DNA of 32,228 bases from Bacillota bacterium (GTDB taxonomy: Bacteria; Bacillota; Sulfobacillia; Sulfobacillales; Sulfobacillaceae). The position numbers and the translations under genes were made by a program. The notes under the pieces are model-generated. The model searched no databases. It was given only the letters and a program-made list of their open reading frames with translations, and was not told the origin of the DNA. Location of the stretch: contig JAJZXX010000135.1 in the NCBI GenBank assembly GCA_021806205.1, forward strand, positions 1 through 32,228. Reading direction: 5' to 3'. Shown here in pieces: positions 17,341-26,689 of the stretch. Within the stretch, counting starts at the first letter, position 1; every line of letters begins with the position of its first letter.

Positions 17341-17976
17341 CTATACCCGGGGTATTTCTCGGATAATCTCCCAATACATGCGCATCCGTGCCGAAAACCC
17401 TTTGACCAAGCCCATCTTTTCCTCTTTGACCACCTGTGTCACTTCTTGGAGCACCACTTCCTGGGGGGAGATGCCCATCCGCTTTAACTGGCGATGCAGT
17501 TGCAGCTCGACTCCATAGCCTGCCATATCAATGTGCTCGAATCCCACCAATAATTGGCGGCGCAGGACGCGTTGCCCGGATAGAAAGGGGGCTAAGGCTT
17601 GAGCCCAGTCCGTTGAAGCCCGGCCACCGTCAAAAATCCCGACGGTCGCCTCACTTTCGCCCGTAAGGACCGGTACCAAGAGTTGGCGGACGTGATCGAC
17701 GGTCAATCCCACCAGGTCAGCGTCCAAAAAGAGTACCACGTCGCCTGAAGCCAGGGACGCTCCAGCCTTCATGGCCCCCCCTTTGCCAAGGTTTTCCGGT
17801 AAAGAAACAACAATCGCGCCATTTTGCCGCGCCATTTCCGCCGTATTGTCGGTTGACCCATCGTCAACCACAATCATCTCGTGAATTTCTGGCACATCGC
17901 CCAGCACCGATAGCACGGAAGCAATATTCTGCGCTTCGTTGTATGCCGGGACGATGGCGGATACCCGATTCTTCAT
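17341..17976 (-). CDS. Family 2 glycosyltransferase
   Basis: At 211 residues from the ATG at 17976 (AGAGGTGG just upstream), this is a compact GT-A glycosyltransferase. It shows SAIVPAYNEAQNIASVL, VVDDGSTDNTAE, NLGKGGAMKAG and the metal-binding FLDADLVGL (DxD type). There are no membrane segments. It resembles dolichol-phosphate-mannose or glucosyl-3-phosphoglycerate synthase-like enzymes, but donor and acceptor cannot be told. It lies in the 23-38 base spacing of an operon between proS and polC, an unusual neighbour. A lipid-linked sugar transfer role would fit with uppS and ispG upstream, as speculation. Confidence 0.85.
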   Translation of the reverse strand: MKNRVSAIVPAYNEAQNIASVLSVLGDVPEIHEMIVVDDGSTDNTAEMARQNGAIVVSLPENLGKGGAMKAGASLASGDVVLFLDADLVGLTVDHVRQLLVPVLTGESEATVGIFDGGRASTDWAQALAPFLSGQRVLRRQLLVGFEHIDMAGYGVELQLHRQLKRMGISPQEVVLQEVTQVVKEEKMGLVKGFSARMRMYWEIIREIPRV

Positions 17977-18014
17977 CAAACCACCTCTAGCATCATGAGA
18001 TGCCGGCCTTGTCT

Positions 18015-19448
18015 CTAATATGCACGGCCAAATACGATTCGTGCGGATCCCGGCTGACTGCACACCACACAATCACCGCCGACGGCTTGGCCATCAAGCG
18101 GTAGACACCGAATGGTCATGCCGGTCTGCGACTGGAGATCTTGGGCGCAGGCCTCGGCTCCGCACCAGTCGCCATCAAAAAACCCGCGGTATCCATATTC
18201 TTCCGCTTGAGCCAGATTGTCAATCCGCTGCCAATGATCCTGGAGATAGGCTTTGGCTTGGTCAAAAAGGGTGTTTTGAATACTTTCTAGGACTTTGAGC
18301 ACGGTTAGATCCAATCCATCACGGTTCACTGTTTGTTTCTCGCCGGTATCCCTTCGGGCCAACACCACCGCTTGGCTTTTGAGATCGCGGGGTCCTACCT
18401 CTATTCTAAGCGGCACCCCCCGCATCTCCCAATCGTTGTACTTGTATCCCGGTGTATATTCGTCGCGTGAGTCGAGTTGGACCCGTAGTCCGGCCGATTG
18501 CAGCGATCCCAAGATCTTCCGGGCGTAACTAAGCACGGCCGTGGCGTCATTTCCCCGGGCAATGGGCACCACCACCACCTGTATGGGTGCGACCTTGGGA
18601 GGCAGGCGCAACCCCTTATCGTCCCCATGGACCATAATCAGACCCCCGATCATGCGAGTCGAGGTGCCCCAAGACGTTGTCCAGCCATACTTCAGTGCCC
18701 CGTCATCATCTAAAAACTGAATGTTAAAAGCTTGGGCAAAGTTTTGCCCTAAAAAGTGAGAAGTGGCGATTTGCAAGGCCCGTCCGTCTCCCATCAAAGC
18801 TTCTAGGGTGAGCGTGTTCAAGGCTCCTGCAAAACGTTCGCCCGCACTCTTTTGGCCTACTACCACCGGAATGGCTAACTCACCCTCGATGACGTCTCGG
18901 TAGATCTCCAACTGCTGGCTGGTTTCAGCCTCGGCCTCGGCTTGGGTGCGGTGGACGGTATGCCCCTCTTGCCACAAAAATTCGGTTGTGCGTAAGAAGG
19001 GGCGTGTGGCCTTTTCCCACCGAACCACGTTGGACCATTGATTCATCAACACCGGTAAGTCGCGGTAGCTGTGAATCCATTTCGAATACATCGCCCCCAC
19101 GATGGTTTCGGAGGTAGGCCGAATAGCCAGACGTTCGGGAAGGCGCTCGCCACCCCCTTCCGTGACCCAGGCGACTTCCGGAGAAAACCCCTGTACGTGC
19201 TCTGCCTCTCGGATCAAAAGGTTCTCGGGAATTAGAAGCGGGAAATAAGCGTTCTCATGGCCCGTCGCCCGAAATCTTACGTTCATCGCGTCCTGAATAA
19301 ACTCCCAAATACGGTACCCATACGGTTTAATGACCATAAACCCTTTCACGGGGGCGTAATCCACCAGATCCGCCTTCGTAATGACGTCGACGTACCATTG
19401 CGAGTAATCAACCGACTTGGGGGTGATCTCCTTTAGCACGTTCTCCAC
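18015..19448 (-). CDS. proS: Prolyl-tRNA synthetase, archaeal/eukaryotic-type (ProS3)
   Basis: ProRS charges tRNA-Pro with proline. This 477-residue protein lacks the large editing insertion of the long bacterial type. It has class II motifs (RPTSETIVGAMYSKWI, then VVRWEKATRPFLRTTEFLWQEGH). After the anticodon-binding domain comes the extra C-terminal zinc-binding domain (WCGAEAC and CVVC), ending in Tyr (IVFGRAY). This is the archaeal/Thermus-like form. The GTG at 19448 is chosen because GAGGAGG lies nine bases upstream. The first 41 bases overlap the end of ispG in another frame, which implies strong coupling. Confidence 0.94.
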   Translation of the reverse strand: MENVLKEITPKSVDYSQWYVDVITKADLVDYAPVKGFMVIKPYGYRIWEFIQDAMNVRFRATGHENAYFPLLIPENLLIREAEHVQGFSPEVAWVTEGGGERLPERLAIRPTSETIVGAMYSKWIHSYRDLPVLMNQWSNVVRWEKATRPFLRTTEFLWQEGHTVHRTQAEAEAETSQQLEIYRDVIEGELAIPVVVGQKSAGERFAGALNTLTLEALMGDGRALQIATSHFLGQNFAQAFNIQFLDDDGALKYGWTTSWGTSTRMIGGLIMVHGDDKGLRLPPKVAPIQVVVVPIARGNDATAVLSYARKILGSLQSAGLRVQLDSRDEYTPGYKYNDWEMRGVPLRIEVGPRDLKSQAVVLARRDTGEKQTVNRDGLDLTVLKVLESIQNTLFDQAKAYLQDHWQRIDNLAQAEEYGYRGFFDGDWCGAEACAQDLQSQTGMTIRCLPLDGQAVGGDCVVCSQPGSARIVFGRAY

Positions 19449-20499
19449 GCGTGCGAACCTCCTCAGCAGCATCCTGTATTTCCTTCCACAACTCCTCAAC
19501 CATATCCCCTTGGTCTACTCGCCGGACAATTTCCCCATGTCGGAAAATCAGTCCCATATTTTTCCCCCCGGCCAGACCGACATCAGCCTCGCGAGCTTCG
19601 CCGGGTCCGTTGACCGCGCACCCCATAACCGCCACGGTGATAGGTTCTGAGATCGTAGCCATGCGCCGCTCCAGCTCGTCGGTGACAGGCCACATATCGA
19701 ATTGTAGACGACCACAGGTGGGACAAGCCACCAAATTGGCTCCGCGCTCGCGCAGTTTCAGACTTTTGAGAATCTCCCAGGCAACCCGAATTTCCTCTTC
19801 GCCCGGGGCTGTGAGCGAAATGCGAATCGTATCGCCAATGCCTTCGGATAATAAAGTTCCGATGCCCACTGCCGACTTAATCGTCCCTTGAAACCAGGTG
19901 CCCGCCTCTGTCACCCCTAGATGCAGCGGATAATCATAGCGTTTAGCCATCAAGCGATATGCCGCCAACATCGTTGGCACGTCGGAGGCCTTGAGGGAAA
20001 CAACAATGCTGTCGTAGTCGAGGTCGTTCAGTATCTCAATGTGTTTAGCGGCTGAGGCCACCATCGTTTCGGCCGTGCGACCTAAGTCATGGAGCAATCC
20101 CTTTTCAATGGACCCGGAATTCACACCAATCCGAATGGGAATGTCCCGCTCTTTGGCTTTTTGGACCACCTTCTCAACCCGCTCACGGCTACCGATGTTT
20201 CCAGGGTTCAGACGCAGCTTGTCTACCCCTTGTTCAATGACCTCGAGAGCCAACCGGTAATCGAAGTGAATATCAGCCACCACGGGAATGGGCGATTGTT
20301 TGACAATACTGCCCACCGCCTTGGCCGCTTCGAGATCGGGAACCGCCACGCGGACAATCTCACAACCCACGTCGACGTAACGGACAATCTCGTCGACGGT
20401 GCTCTTGATATCCCGCGTATCGGACTTGGTCATGCCTTGAACGCGGATTGGAGCGCCCCCGCCTACCATCACGTCGCGTACACGCACTGCTTTTGTCAT
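19408..20499 (-). CDS. ispG: 4-hydroxy-3-methylbut-2-enyl diphosphate synthase, [4Fe-4S]
   Basis: IspG (GcpE) reductively converts MEcPP to HMBPP in the non-mevalonate isoprenoid pathway. The 363-residue protein has the TIM-barrel block VADIHFDYRLALEVIEQGVDKLRLNPGNIG. It also has the cluster ligands ACPTCGR (about 259 and 262) and GCAVNGPGEA (about 294). The ATG has AGGAG upstream. It is part of the uppS-cdsA-dxr-rseP-ispG group, so two steps of the same pathway (Dxr, IspG) are co-encoded. A 75-base gap separates it from rseP. Confidence 0.96.
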   Translation of the reverse strand: MTKAVRVRDVMVGGGAPIRVQGMTKSDTRDIKSTVDEIVRYVDVGCEIVRVAVPDLEAAKAVGSIVKQSPIPVVADIHFDYRLALEVIEQGVDKLRLNPGNIGSRERVEKVVQKAKERDIPIRIGVNSGSIEKGLLHDLGRTAETMVASAAKHIEILNDLDYDSIVVSLKASDVPTMLAAYRLMAKRYDYPLHLGVTEAGTWFQGTIKSAVGIGTLLSEGIGDTIRISLTAPGEEEIRVAWEILKSLKLRERGANLVACPTCGRLQFDMWPVTDELERRMATISEPITVAVMGCAVNGPGEAREADVGLAGGKNMGLIFRHGEIVRRVDQGDMVEELWKEIQDAAEEVRTRGERAKGDHPQVG

Positions 20500-20574
20500 A
20501 ATCCGCTCCTTTTTGGGTTCTCACGCCTGGGCCCTTTCTCTATCTTAACACCCGACCCTCCGATTGTGGCGTTA

Positions 20575-21606
20575 TTACCCCAAGTGCAGGTAATGCACAA
20601 TGTCGTGATAGGTAACGAAGATCACGAATAGGAGCAAAAATGCCATCCCTACCATATGAATCATGCCTTCCCGTTCGGGATTCATGGCTCGCCGCCGCAC
20701 GCCTTCCACGCCTAGCAAAAAGAGTTTGCTGCCATCGAGGACCGGCACGGGTAGGATGTTAAACAGCGCCAAATTCACCGACAACACGGCCCCCAAAGTG
20801 ACAAGCCAGTACCAACCCGCCCGGGCAGCCCGCCCAACGGTGACCGCAATCCCCACCGGCCCCATTAAGTCAAAACGATGTTGTCCCGTCACCAAAGCGT
20901 ATAATGCTTTAAACCAGGCGCCGGTCAGCCCAACCGTTTGGGTCACTCCGCCCTTCAGGGAGTTCACAACGCCCAGGTGGACGACGCGAAGACCCATCTC
21001 GATCCCGACCAGATATTGCTTTAACGACTTGTCATAGCGGGGGTGAATGAAAAACTGCAGCCGTTGATGGCCTCTCATCACCGCGATCCGAATCACTTGA
21101 TGGGCATGCTGAGCAACCAGTGTACTAATGGCGCTTCCGTGTCTAATGGCGTGGCCATCAATGGCGACGATGCGATCGCCGGGTTTCAAACCCGCTGCCT
21201 GGGCCGGATAGTGGGCAATCAGGTGTTGAATCGTCGTGGTGGCAGTTGGTGTGCCGACCGGGCCTAAAGCAATGACAAATAAGACCAACGCTAAGACCAA
21301 GTTCATCACCGGCCCCGCAAAAATCACCAGGAATCTTTGCCATAACGGACGGTTAGGATATTCCCGCGGATCTTCAGATTTCTGACCATCCATCCCCCGA
21401 AGCCGCACGTATCCGCCGAGCGGGATAATTCTGACCGAATAGAGCGTCTCCCCAAACGCATGCGAAAAAAGACTCGGTCCAAATCCGAGCGAATATTCAT
21501 CGACGCGCATACTAAAGGATTTAGCCACCAAGTAGTGCCCCAATTCATGCGCGGCCACCAATACCCCAAACACCACAATCCAGGCCAGAATGGTTAGCAT
21601 CGCCAT
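20575..21606 (-). CDS. rseP: RIP-type zinc metalloprotease RseP/RasP (site-2 protease)
   Basis: This membrane protease cleaves anti-sigma factors and leftover signal peptides within the bilayer. In the first transmembrane helix AAHELGHYLVAK carries the HExxH zinc motif (His20-Glu21-His24). A PDZ domain follows in the middle (AQAAGLKPGDRIVAIDG). Near residue 285 the third ligand block reads ILPVPVLDGSKLF. Length (343) is typical. Two ATGs six bases apart follow GGGGGG; the second (21600) has better spacing. The position between dxr and ispG is the standard Firmicute one. Confidence 0.95.
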   Translation of the reverse strand: MAMLTILAWIVVFGVLVAAHELGHYLVAKSFSMRVDEYSLGFGPSLFSHAFGETLYSVRIIPLGGYVRLRGMDGQKSEDPREYPNRPLWQRFLVIFAGPVMNLVLALVLFVIALGPVGTPTATTTIQHLIAHYPAQAAGLKPGDRIVAIDGHAIRHGSAISTLVAQHAHQVIRIAVMRGHQRLQFFIHPRYDKSLKQYLVGIEMGLRVVHLGVVNSLKGGVTQTVGLTGAWFKALYALVTGQHRFDLMGPVGIAVTVGRAARAGWYWLVTLGAVLSVNLALFNILPVPVLDGSKLFLLGVEGVRRRAMNPEREGMIHMVGMAFLLLFVIFVTYHDIVHYLHLG

Positions 21607-21624
21607 CGTCCCCCCAAACTCGGC

Positions 21625-22767
21625 TCACGCTAAAATCTGGGTCGCTTCACGCCGCGCCCAACGGTCGACCTCCAAAATTTCCTCGACATCATCTATGCGA
21701 TTGACACCCCTAAAGCGCATCAGAATCTCTTCGATGATTGACTGAATTTCGAGAAACTTAATCCGTCGATCCAAAAATGCTGCGACGGCCACCTCGTTGG
21801 CCGCATTCAAGACGGCTGGATATAGCCCGCCCTGTCGCCCTGCCGCCTTGGCCACATCCAGTAGCGCAAATGTCCCGTGATCGACCGGCTCGAACGTGAG
21901 GGCGAGGGTATCCCAAGAGAATGCCGGAATGGAAAGCTTCAAACGGTCCGGCCACCACAACGCCACGGCGATGGGTACGCGCATGTCGGGCCAACCGCAT
22001 TGCGCCAGGGTGGCGCCGTCTACAAATTCGACCATCGAATGCACCACACTTTGGGGATGGATGACCACATCGATGGCGTCGTAGTCGGCCCCGAATAAAT
22101 AGTGAGCCTCTATGACCTCCAGTCCCTTATTCATCAGAGTGGCCGAATCGATGGTGATTTTCGGCCCCATGGACCAGTTGGGATGCTTCAGGGCGGCCTC
22201 GACGTTCACTTCTCTCAAATCCTCCCGGGTAAATCCCCGAAAGGGACCGCCAGAACAGGTCAGTATGATGCGCCGGTACGGCTGGTTTAAGCTAAGGCAC
22301 TGAAAAATCGCGGAGTGCTCGCTATCTACAGGCACGATGCGGGCACCGGATTTTTCTGCGGTGGCCAACACAAGATCACCGGCCGCTACGAGCGTCTCCT
22401 TGTTCGCCAGCAATACGGTTACACCGCGTCTTAATACGGCCAACGTCGGGACAAGCCCGCTAAAGCCACTCATCGCGGCGAGCACGTGAGTCATCGGCAC
22501 TGATTCCAACGTCGCCATCAACGCGTCCTGTCCGCCTAAGATGCGTGGCCCGGTTTCGCCGTGATGCACCTTTTGAAGTTGGGTAGCCGCCTCGGGATCG
22601 GTCAGCGCAATCCATGGCGCGTGCATCGTCTGGCCCATTTGCCATAATCGCTCGCCCGACCGGTGGGCAACCAATCCTTCAATCGCAATCCGGTCCTGAT
22701 GTTCCTGCCAGACTTCCAGTGCGCTCTGCCCAATTGACCCCGTTGCACCTAAGATTACCAGCCGCAC
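21625..22767 (-). CDS. dxr: 1-deoxy-D-xylulose 5-phosphate reductoisomerase
   Basis: Dxr makes MEP from DXP with NADPH, the first committed step of the non-mevalonate pathway. The GTG at 22767 follows AAGGAGGT by six bases, giving 380 residues starting MRLVILGATGSIGQSALEV, the NADPH-binding motif. Further signatures are ANKETLVAAGDLV, PVDSEHSAIFQCL, SGGPFRG and KITIDSATLMNKGLEVIEAH. An earlier GTG overlapping the upstream gene is disfavoured by this binding site. It is followed by rseP after 18 bases. Confidence 0.96.
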   Translation of the reverse strand: MRLVILGATGSIGQSALEVWQEHQDRIAIEGLVAHRSGERLWQMGQTMHAPWIALTDPEAATQLQKVHHGETGPRILGGQDALMATLESVPMTHVLAAMSGFSGLVPTLAVLRRGVTVLLANKETLVAAGDLVLATAEKSGARIVPVDSEHSAIFQCLSLNQPYRRIILTCSGGPFRGFTREDLREVNVEAALKHPNWSMGPKITIDSATLMNKGLEVIEAHYLFGADYDAIDVVIHPQSVVHSMVEFVDGATLAQCGWPDMRVPIAVALWWPDRLKLSIPAFSWDTLALTFEPVDHGTFALLDVAKAAGRQGGLYPAVLNAANEVAVAAFLDRRIKFLEIQSIIEEILMRFRGVNRIDDVEEILEVDRWARREATQILA

Positions 22768-22784
22768 AGGGCGACCTCCTTTAG

Positions 22785-23825
22785 TCACGTTTGGCCCGGG
22801 TTGGCAAGGATCTCCGCTATCGCTTTAAACATCACCGCGGTCACTGGTCCGACCAGAACCCCTGCCGCCCCGAAAAGCCTGACTCCCATGTACAGGGAAA
22901 ATAATACCACGAGCGGATGCAGTCCCGTGCCTTTGCCGACCAGTCGGGGTTCAATTGTTTGACGGATTAGGGCAACGCCAGCTAACACCGCCAAGAGCCG
23001 GAAGGCTAAACTGACGCTGCCGGTCGCTAATGCCCCCATAGCCCACGGAACCAGAATAATGGTGGGACCCATAAAGGGTACCATGTCCAACAACCCAGCC
23101 GTCAATCCGACTAATACCGCATAGGGGGCCCCCACCAAGACCAGACCACTCATCGTCACCAGTCCCGTTAAAGCCACCAAAGCAAATTCTGCGCGGATAT
23201 AGCCGAATAGCCCCCGGGCCATGGCTACCGACAATGGTCCGAGGCGATCGCGCCAAAGCGGCGGCGCAGCACGGCTAACCGTTTGCCGCACCAACGGTGC
23301 GTCTCTCAGGATAAAGAAGGAGGCCAAGGCCGCGACCAGCAAAATTAATGCGATTTCCGGGAGCTGCACCAAGCTGTGTGCAAGGTCTTTCACCACCCGT
23401 CCCACCAGTCGATACACCGATCCCAGTTCTTGGTTGACGTTGCCGGATCCCAGTCCTAGTCGGATGCGCCAGCCATTCCACTCCCGAATATATCGCCCAA
23501 CCTCGAGTGGACGCGATTTAAGGTAGCGGGGCAGCCGCTGCGAAATTTGCACCAATTCGGCCGCCAAGAGCGAAAACACCGCGCCTAAGAGTATCAAAAA
23601 ACCCAGAATGGCCGCAAAAAGTCCAACCAAGGCGGCCAAAGGACCACTGACGCCGAGACGTACCAGCCGATCAACCACGGGACTCACCAAAAAAGCTAGA
23701 ACAAATGCCGCCACAAAAGGCAAAAGATACCACACTAACCAGCGCCAAAAGATATAGGCCGCGACAGCGAGAACAATCCATACCAAGACTTTTCGCCAAT
23801 AGGCTTCCGGGGGATCGGCCATCAT
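22785..23825 (-). CDS. AI-2E/PerM-family membrane protein (YtvI-like)
   Basis: This 346-residue polytopic membrane protein has about seven to eight hydrophobic segments. The family pattern is clear: a C-terminal block VGAPYAVLVGLTAGLLDMVPFMGP, then RQTIEPRLVGKGTGLHPLVVLFSLYMG and the final LVGPVTAVMFKAIAEIL. The closest named relatives are sporulation membrane protein YtvI and PerM/TqsA transporters; the real substrate is unknown. It sits between cdsA and dxr, a spot usually empty, and is separated from the dxr GTG by 17 bases. A role tied to the envelope or sporulation is an inference. Confidence 0.85.
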   Translation of the reverse strand: MMADPPEAYWRKVLVWIVLAVAAYIFWRWLVWYLLPFVAAFVLAFLVSPVVDRLVRLGVSGPLAALVGLFAAILGFLILLGAVFSLLAAELVQISQRLPRYLKSRPLEVGRYIREWNGWRIRLGLGSGNVNQELGSVYRLVGRVVKDLAHSLVQLPEIALILLVAALASFFILRDAPLVRQTVSRAAPPLWRDRLGPLSVAMARGLFGYIRAEFALVALTGLVTMSGLVLVGAPYAVLVGLTAGLLDMVPFMGPTIILVPWAMGALATGSVSLAFRLLAVLAGVALIRQTIEPRLVGKGTGLHPLVVLFSLYMGVRLFGAAGVLVGPVTAVMFKAIAEILANPGQT

Positions 23826-23836
23826 TCCACCTCAGG

Positions 23837-24622
23837 CTAGCCTATGCCCAAGCCCTTCAATAAATAATAGGCAATCGGCAACGCCAACAGCGTTGAGTCA
23901 AATCGATCCAGGACGCCACCATGGCCCGGCAACACCCCCCCGGAATCTTTAACGCCCGTGTAACGTTTGAATTGCGATTCGAGCAGATCGCCCACGACTC
24001 CGGCAGTCGCCACCGCCAGTGCAAACAGTGCCCCCTGGTACCACTGCCAATGAACCAACGAAGACACTGCCATCCCGATTACCACCGCGGCCGTCACGCC
24101 AGACAGGGTACCTTCCCAGGTTTTTTGGGGACTGATATGTACCATGAGTTTGTGTCGTCCAAAGCGGCGACCCGCGAAATAGGCGACCGAATCCGTCGCC
24201 CAAATGATGATGAAAAAAACGAACACCCGGACGGCGCCGAATGGCATAGCCCGCATGGCGACAAGAAAGCTAAATAAAAGACCGATGTACAGCGACGTCC
24301 AGGCTGTCGTCAAGGCCCCGGCAAAACTGGATGCCTCTCGGCCGAGCACGACTGCGCCCACCACAATCACGGTCAGACCCGCCATCAACCCCCACATTAA
24401 GGGGAGGTGAAACGCCTGACAAGCAAGCAGCGCCCACACCCAAAAGACGCTCATGCGCGCAAAAAACGGCATACCCTTGGCTACGAACATTTTTTCGGAC
24501 TCATACACCATGGCGGCCTCGAAAATCGCGGTCGCAATGGTAAGCGGCCATCCCCCGAGGTAAATCAACATAAGAAGAATGGGCATTCCGACGGAGGCAG
24601 TGATAATGCGACGTGACAGCAA
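23837..24622 (-). CDS. cdsA: Phosphatidate cytidylyltransferase
   Basis: CdsA makes CDP-diacylglycerol from phosphatidate and CTP, the branch point of phospholipid synthesis, at the membrane. The 261-residue protein is strongly hydrophobic, with about seven to eight helices. It ends with the family signature SQFKRYTGVKDSGGVLPGHG followed by GVLDRFDS. The start is TTG with AGGAGA seven bases upstream. It follows uppS by 11 bases, as in many Firmicutes. Confidence 0.95.
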   Translation of the reverse strand: MLSRRIITASVGMPILLMLIYLGGWPLTIATAIFEAAMVYESEKMFVAKGMPFFARMSVFWVWALLACQAFHLPLMWGLMAGLTVIVVGAVVLGREASSFAGALTTAWTSLYIGLLFSFLVAMRAMPFGAVRVFVFFIIIWATDSVAYFAGRRFGRHKLMVHISPQKTWEGTLSGVTAAVVIGMAVSSLVHWQWYQGALFALAVATAGVVGDLLESQFKRYTGVKDSGGVLPGHGGVLDRFDSTLLALPIAYYLLKGLGIG

Positions 24623-24633
24623 CCAATTCTCTC

Positions 24634-25362
24634 CTATCCCAAACCGCCGAAGCGGCGATGCCGCGCTTGGTAATCTCGGATCGCGCGGCGAAATTCCTCC
24701 GGGTCGAAATCAGGCCAGAGCTTGTTGCTGATAAATATTTCGGCATAGGCCAATTGCCACAATAAAAAGTTGGACAGTCGGAATTCCCCACTAGATCGAA
24801 TTAACAGATCGGGGTCAGGCAGACCCGCTGTATCCAGGTACCCGGCCAAGCATTCTTCGGTCAGCGGCGTCGCGGCGTCGTCGCGGCACCAACGGTTCAC
24901 CGCCCGAAGAATTTCGTCGCGAGCGCCATAGTTTAACGCCAGATTTAAGACCATGCGCGTCTCGGCGGCGGTTTCCGCCTTGGCCCAGTCCAAAGAACGG
25001 CGTGCGCTGTCCGGCAGTCGTTCGATATCGCCGATCGTCCGAATTTTAACCCCCTCATCACGAAGTTCCGGAGTCTCCTGGGCTAAAAACTCCACTAAGA
25101 GTCCCATTAAGACGTCTACCTCTTGTAAGGGACGGCGCCAGTTTTCTGTGGAAAACGCGTACACCGTCAACACTTCAATGCCAAGGCGTGACGATTCTTT
25201 AACGATCGGTTTTAAAGCCTTGACACCCTCGCGATGACCCCAGGTGCGATCCATGCCGCGCTGTTGAGCCCACCGCCCATTACCATCCATGATGATGGCG
25301 ACATGCCGCGGTGTGGCATCGACGCCCCCGAGGTCATCCGGGCTAGGTGCCTGGGATTGCAT
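24634..25362 (-). CDS. uppS: Isoprenyl transferase (undecaprenyl diphosphate synthase)
   Basis: The enzyme elongates farnesyl diphosphate with isopentenyl diphosphate to make the undecaprenyl lipid carrier for cell-wall synthesis. The 242-residue protein shows HVAIIMDGNGRWAQQRG (catalytic Asp), GHREGVK, YAFSTENWRRP and, near the C-terminus, DLLIRSSGEFRLSNFLLWQ with AEIFISNKLWPDF. The family usually reads RTSGE(Q/M)R where this has RSSGEFR. The ATG follows GGGGGG. It works with dxr, ispG and cdsA encoded downstream. Confidence 0.96.
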   Translation of the reverse strand: MQSQAPSPDDLGGVDATPRHVAIIMDGNGRWAQQRGMDRTWGHREGVKALKPIVKESSRLGIEVLTVYAFSTENWRRPLQEVDVLMGLLVEFLAQETPELRDEGVKIRTIGDIERLPDSARRSLDWAKAETAAETRMVLNLALNYGARDEILRAVNRWCRDDAATPLTEECLAGYLDTAGLPDPDLLIRSSGEFRLSNFLLWQLAYAEIFISNKLWPDFDPEEFRRAIRDYQARHRRFGGLG

Positions 25363-25382
25363 CGCTTGCCCCCCTTTCGGGC

Positions 25383-25940
25383 CTACGGCGTCATAATATC
25401 CTGTTCCCGCCGCTCGGCCACGTGATCCAGCTCCTTGACGAATTGGTCCGTCAATCGCTGAATTTCCGTCTGACCACGCCGCTCGTCATCCTCCGTGACG
25501 TCCCCTTGCCTTTGGGATTTCTTCAGTGTATCGACCGCGTCTCGACGCACATTGCGAACTGCTACCTTGGCGTCCTCTAATTGACGTTTCACCTGCTTGA
25601 CCAGATCCCGACGCCTTTCTTCGGTCAGTGGCGGAACGCTCACCCGCAAAAGAGCACCGTCGACCCGCACCGAAACCCCCAAATCGGCTTTCATAATAGC
25701 TTTTTCAATACTGGCGGCAGCGGTCTTGTCGAAGGGCTGAACCACTAAGAGCCTGGGCTCGGGGGCGCTAACGGCAGCCAAGTGCGCCAAGGCCATCACG
25801 GAGCCATAATAGTCGACGGACACCTTTTCCAACAGGGCCGGATGGGCCCGGCCCGCGCGCATACCCGACAAGTCATGGACAAAACTGTCCACGCTCTTTT
25901 GCATACGGGTTTTAGCGTCGTCAAGAATGTTCGGTAACAT
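25383..25940 (-). CDS. frr: Ribosome recycling factor
   Basis: RRF splits post-termination ribosomes together with EF-G. From the ATG at 25940 (GAGGGGG six bases upstream) it has 185 residues, the standard length. Conserved segments are [60 protein letters not shown] and the C-terminal [14 protein letters not shown]. The start lies 20 bases inside pyrH in a different frame, so the two are coupled. Confidence 0.97.
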   Translation of the reverse strand: MLPNILDDAKTRMQKSVDSFVHDLSGMRAGRAHPALLEKVSVDYYGSVMALAHLAAVSAPEPRLLVVQPFDKTAAASIEKAIMKADLGVSVRVDGALLRVSVPPLTEERRRDLVKQVKRQLEDAKVAVRNVRRDAVDTLKKSQRQGDVTEDDERRGQTEIQRLTDQFVKELDHVAERREQDIMTP

Positions 25941-26667
25941 TGCGTTCCCCCTCGCCCACATACGTGCCGATCGAATCGCCCAACACGACTTTCAGGATAT
26001 TCCCGTAGATATTAATGTTAAAGACCACAATAGGAATATTGTTATCCATGCATAATGAGGTTGCAGTGGCATCCATCACTTTGAGATTGTCCTTCAACAC
26101 GTCCAGATACCTAATTTCCTCTAGCATTCGGGCTTCCGGGTGCGTACGCGGATCGGCATCATAGACACCGGCCTCTTTGGTGGCCTTTAGCATGACATCG
26201 GCTTCAATCTCCGCAGCACGCAAGGCGGCGGTGGTGTCGGTGGAAAAGTAGGGATTGCCATTGCCAGCCGCGAAAATGACCACCCGGCCCTTTTCTAGGT
26301 GAGTGATGGCGCGTCGGCGGATGTAGGGCTCAGCCACCTCTTTCATTTCGATGGCGGTTTGAACGCGCACCACCACTCCGTGCTTTTCCAGGGCGTCCAT
26401 CAGCGCTAAGGCATTAATAACGGTAGCTAACATTCCCATATAGTCCGCAGTGGCCCGATCCATTCCTTTACTGGAACCTGCCTGTCCCCGCCAGATATTA
26501 CCCCCACCCACGACCACCGCCAACTCGACACCAAAGCCTAAGACTTCCATGATTTGGCGGGCAATACTGTCGACCACCAAAGGGTCTATGCCAAAACCAT
26601 GGGTCCCCGCCAAAGCCTCACCGGAAATTTTTAAAATGACGCGGTGGTACTTAGGCTTTCTCGCCAC
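25921..26667 (-). CDS. pyrH: Uridylate kinase
   Basis: PyrH phosphorylates UMP to UDP and is a hexameric enzyme of the amino acid kinase fold. The GTG at 26667 (AGGGAGG nine bases upstream) gives 248 residues beginning [22 protein letters not shown] longer in-frame extension upstream has no matching binding site and would run into tsf. Motifs include [23 protein letters not shown], a block of [21 protein letters not shown], then [13 protein letters not shown] and [10 protein letters not shown]. It lies 22 bases after tsf. Confidence 0.97.
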   Translation of the reverse strand: MARKPKYHRVILKISGEALAGTHGFGIDPLVVDSIARQIMEVLGFGVELAVVVGGGNIWRGQAGSSKGMDRATADYMGMLATVINALALMDALEKHGVVVRVQTAIEMKEVAEPYIRRRAITHLEKGRVVIFAAGNGNPYFSTDTTAALRAAEIEADVMLKATKEAGVYDADPRTHPEARMLEEIRYLDVLKDNLKVMDATATSLCMDNNIPIVVFNINIYGNILKVVLGDSIGTYVGEGERNVTEHS

Positions 26668-26689
26668 CGTCGTTCGCCTCCCTGTTGTT

